64,000 nucleotides of DNA from Clusia tigrina (Eukaryota > Arthropoda > Insecta > Diptera > Clusiidae). The notes under the pieces were generated by a model. It did not search any database and was not told where the DNA came from. It was given only the letters and a program-made list of their open reading frames with translations. Position numbers and translations under genes: made by a program. The stretch is from the NCBI GenBank assembly GCA_920105625.2, contig OV050031.1, positions 93,811,676 to 93,875,675 of the forward strand. Reading direction: 5' to 3'. Below, piece after piece: positions 62,461 to 64,000 of this stretch (the stretch's first letter is position 1; each line of letters starts with the position of its first letter).

Positions 62461-64000
62461 CAATAAAGCACTCGTGCCTCTTGTCAATTTAAGCTATCGC
62501 TCAAAGCTATGCTACCCTTAAGTCCCAAATCAAACACTGCTAAAACTTCAAATGGCCCTAACTTTTATACGGTAAGTCCTACACCTATCAAAGTTTGCAA
62601 CATACAAATGCTTGTAACTTTTCACTGGAGCGTCATAAAACCTTGAAATTTTGTAACAATAAAGTACTCGAGCCTCTTGTCAATTTAAGCTATTGCTCAA
62701 AGCTATGCTACCCTTGAGTCCCAAATCAAACACTGATAAAACTTCAAATGGCCCTAACTTCTATACGGTACGTCCTACACCTATCAAAGTTTGCAACATA
62801 CAAATGCTTGTAACTTTTTATTGGAGCGTCATAAAACCTTGAAATTTTGTAACAATAAAGTACTGGAGCCTCTTGTTAATTTAAGCTATTGCTCAAAGCT
62901 ATGCTACCCTTGAATGCCAAATCAAACACTGATAAAACTTCAAATGGCCCTAACTTCTATACGGTATGTCCTACACCTATCAAAGTTTGCAACATATAAA
63001 TGCTTGTAACTTTTTATTGGAGCGTCATAAAACCTTGAAATTTTGTAACAATAAAGTACTCGAGCCTCTTGTCAATTGAAGCTATCGGTCAAAGCTATGC
63101 TACCCTTGAATCCCAAATCAATCACTGATAAAACTTCAAATGGCCCTAACTTCTATACGGTGCGTCCTACACCTATCAAAGTTTGCAACATACAAATGCT
63201 TGTAACTTTTCACTGGAGCGTCATAAAACCTTGAAATTTTGTAACAATAAAGTACTCGAGCCGCTTGTCAATTTAAGCTATCGCTCAAAGCTATGCTATC
63301 CTTAAGTCCCAAATCAATCACTGATAAAACTTCAAATGGCCCTAACTTCTATACGGTTCGTGCTACACCTATCAAAGTTTGCAACATACAAATGCTTGTA
63401 ACTTTTTACTGGAGCGTCATCAAACCTTGAAATTTTGTAACAATAAAGTACTCGAGCCTCTTGTCAATTTAAGCTATCGCTCAAAGCTATGCTACCCTTG
63501 AGTCCCAAATCAAACACTGATAAAACTTCAAATGGCCCTAATTTCTGTACGGTACGTCCTACACCTATCAAAGGTTGCAACATATATATGCTTGTAACTT
63601 TTTACTGGAGCGTCATAAAACCATGAAATTTTGTAACAATAAAGCACTCGAGCCTCTTGTCAATTTAAGCTATCGCTCAAAGCTATGCTACCCTTGAGTC
63701 CCAAATCAAACACTGATAAAACTTCAAATGGCCCTAACTTCTATACGGTACGTCCTACACCTATTAATGTTTGCAACATAAAAATGCTTGTAACTTTTTA
63801 CTGGAGCGTAATAAAACCTTGAAATTTTGTAACAATAAAGTACTCGCGCCTCTTGTCAATTTAAGCTATTGCTCAAAGCTATGCTACCCTTGAGTCCCAA
63901 ATCAAACACTGATAAAACTTCAAATGGCCCTAACTTCTATACGGTACGTCCTACACCTATCAAAGTTTGCAACATACAAATGCTTGTAACTTTTTATTGG
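62460..64000 (+). repeat. Right edge: third actcgtgcc start, then copy 2 of the 55.35-kb block
   Basis: From 62,460 the sequence switches to the actcgtgcc/actgctaaaac/cttttatacgg series also seen at 59.14 and 61.10 kb, then from about 62,600 follows 55,350-56,612 at offset 7,252. After about 63,865 it changes to common monomer types and runs off the window in mid-monomer. Confidence 0.83.

Larger units (their letters stand above)
1..64000 (+). repeat. 196-bp satellite DNA array, about 327 monomers, unbroken
   Basis: The entire window is a single family of tandem monomers. The landmark ctatacgg/ctgtacgg occurs at 5, 201, 397 and 593, and so on to 63,937, almost always 196 bp apart. All copies read in the same direction and I found no inversion. 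The distance 5 to 63,937 equals 327 x 196 minus 160, and the listed length variants account for the 160. There is no insertion of unrelated DNA. Each monomer carries stop codons in every frame or nearly so, so the array is non-coding. Both window edges lie inside the array, so its full size is unknown. Arrays of this purity are known from centromeres and heterochromatic knobs; a centromeric role here is inference only. Confidence 0.99.

Noticed and set aside
1..64000. CRISPR-like array of repeats
   Set aside because: The whole 196-bp unit is conserved, with no alternation of identical short repeats and unique spacers, and the array is far too long.
1..64000. Inverted segments or a strand switch in the array
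   Set aside because: Every monomer inspected reads in the same direction, and no reverse-complement landmark (ccgtatag followed by aagttaggg) was seen on the plus strand.

Overview
The whole 64 kb window is one uninterrupted, head-to-tail satellite DNA array. The monomer is 196 bp, about 63% A+T by eye, and all copies are in the same orientation. The landmark string ctatacgg recurs from position 5 to 63,937. That distance equals 327 periods of 196 bp minus 160 bp, and the length variants I found by hand (two 79-bp-deleted monomers, one +23, one +8, one -5, four -4, and a set of single-base indels) add up to that same -160. There are therefore about 327 monomers and no room for foreign sequence. 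I see no gene, RNA gene, transposon, CRISPR array or non-satellite spacer, and the array runs off both ends.

Such an array points to a eukaryotic chromosome, probably centromeric or pericentromeric heterochromatin. A plant is my best guess. The monomer contains two related 54-bp halves, each opening with caaatg followed four bases later by taact. From memory, this style resembles legume centromere satellites such as soybean CentGm. That resemblance is not verified, and the species cannot be named from the sequence.

The array is a patchwork of higher-order repeats (HORs), recognisable because sets of variant bases recur at fixed multiples of 196 bp. Layout: 1-3,790 a 12-monomer HOR (2,352 bp), second copy lacking two monomers; 3,790-4,860 monomers shared with 8.1-9.0 and 10.3-11.1 kb; 4,860-6,830 a 4-monomer HOR (784 bp), about 2.5 copies; 6,830-7,990 a block shared with 15.65-16.81 kb; 7,450-11,160 an 11-monomer period (2,157 bp); 11,160-13,670 a 7-monomer period (1,367 bp); 13,670-14,650 unassigned; 14,650-16,210 a 4-monomer pair; 16,050-20,760 a 10/11-monomer period with nested 3-monomer duplications, related to the left edge at an offset of exactly 99 monomers; 20,760-22,740 mixed; 22,741-36,630 two large related blocks, each headed by the same 117-bp truncated monomer and carrying two or one copies of an 11-monomer unit; 28,685-39,205 a 3.9 kb duplication at offset 6,605; 39,205-51,050 interleaved duplications at offsets 1,370, 4,302 and 5,672/5,868; 51,050-55,350 mixed with small local duplications; 55,350-56,610 copied at 62,600-63,865 (37 monomers apart); 58,980-62,460 a 10-monomer HOR (1,960 bp).

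No genes act together here. The biology visible is that of the array: repeated in-register unequal exchange or conversion of blocks of 2 to about 20 monomers, a few out-of-register accidents later copied with their blocks, and many CpG-transition variants suggesting cytosine methylation. Block boundaries are by eye and usually good to about 100 bp; offsets between landmarks are counted exactly.
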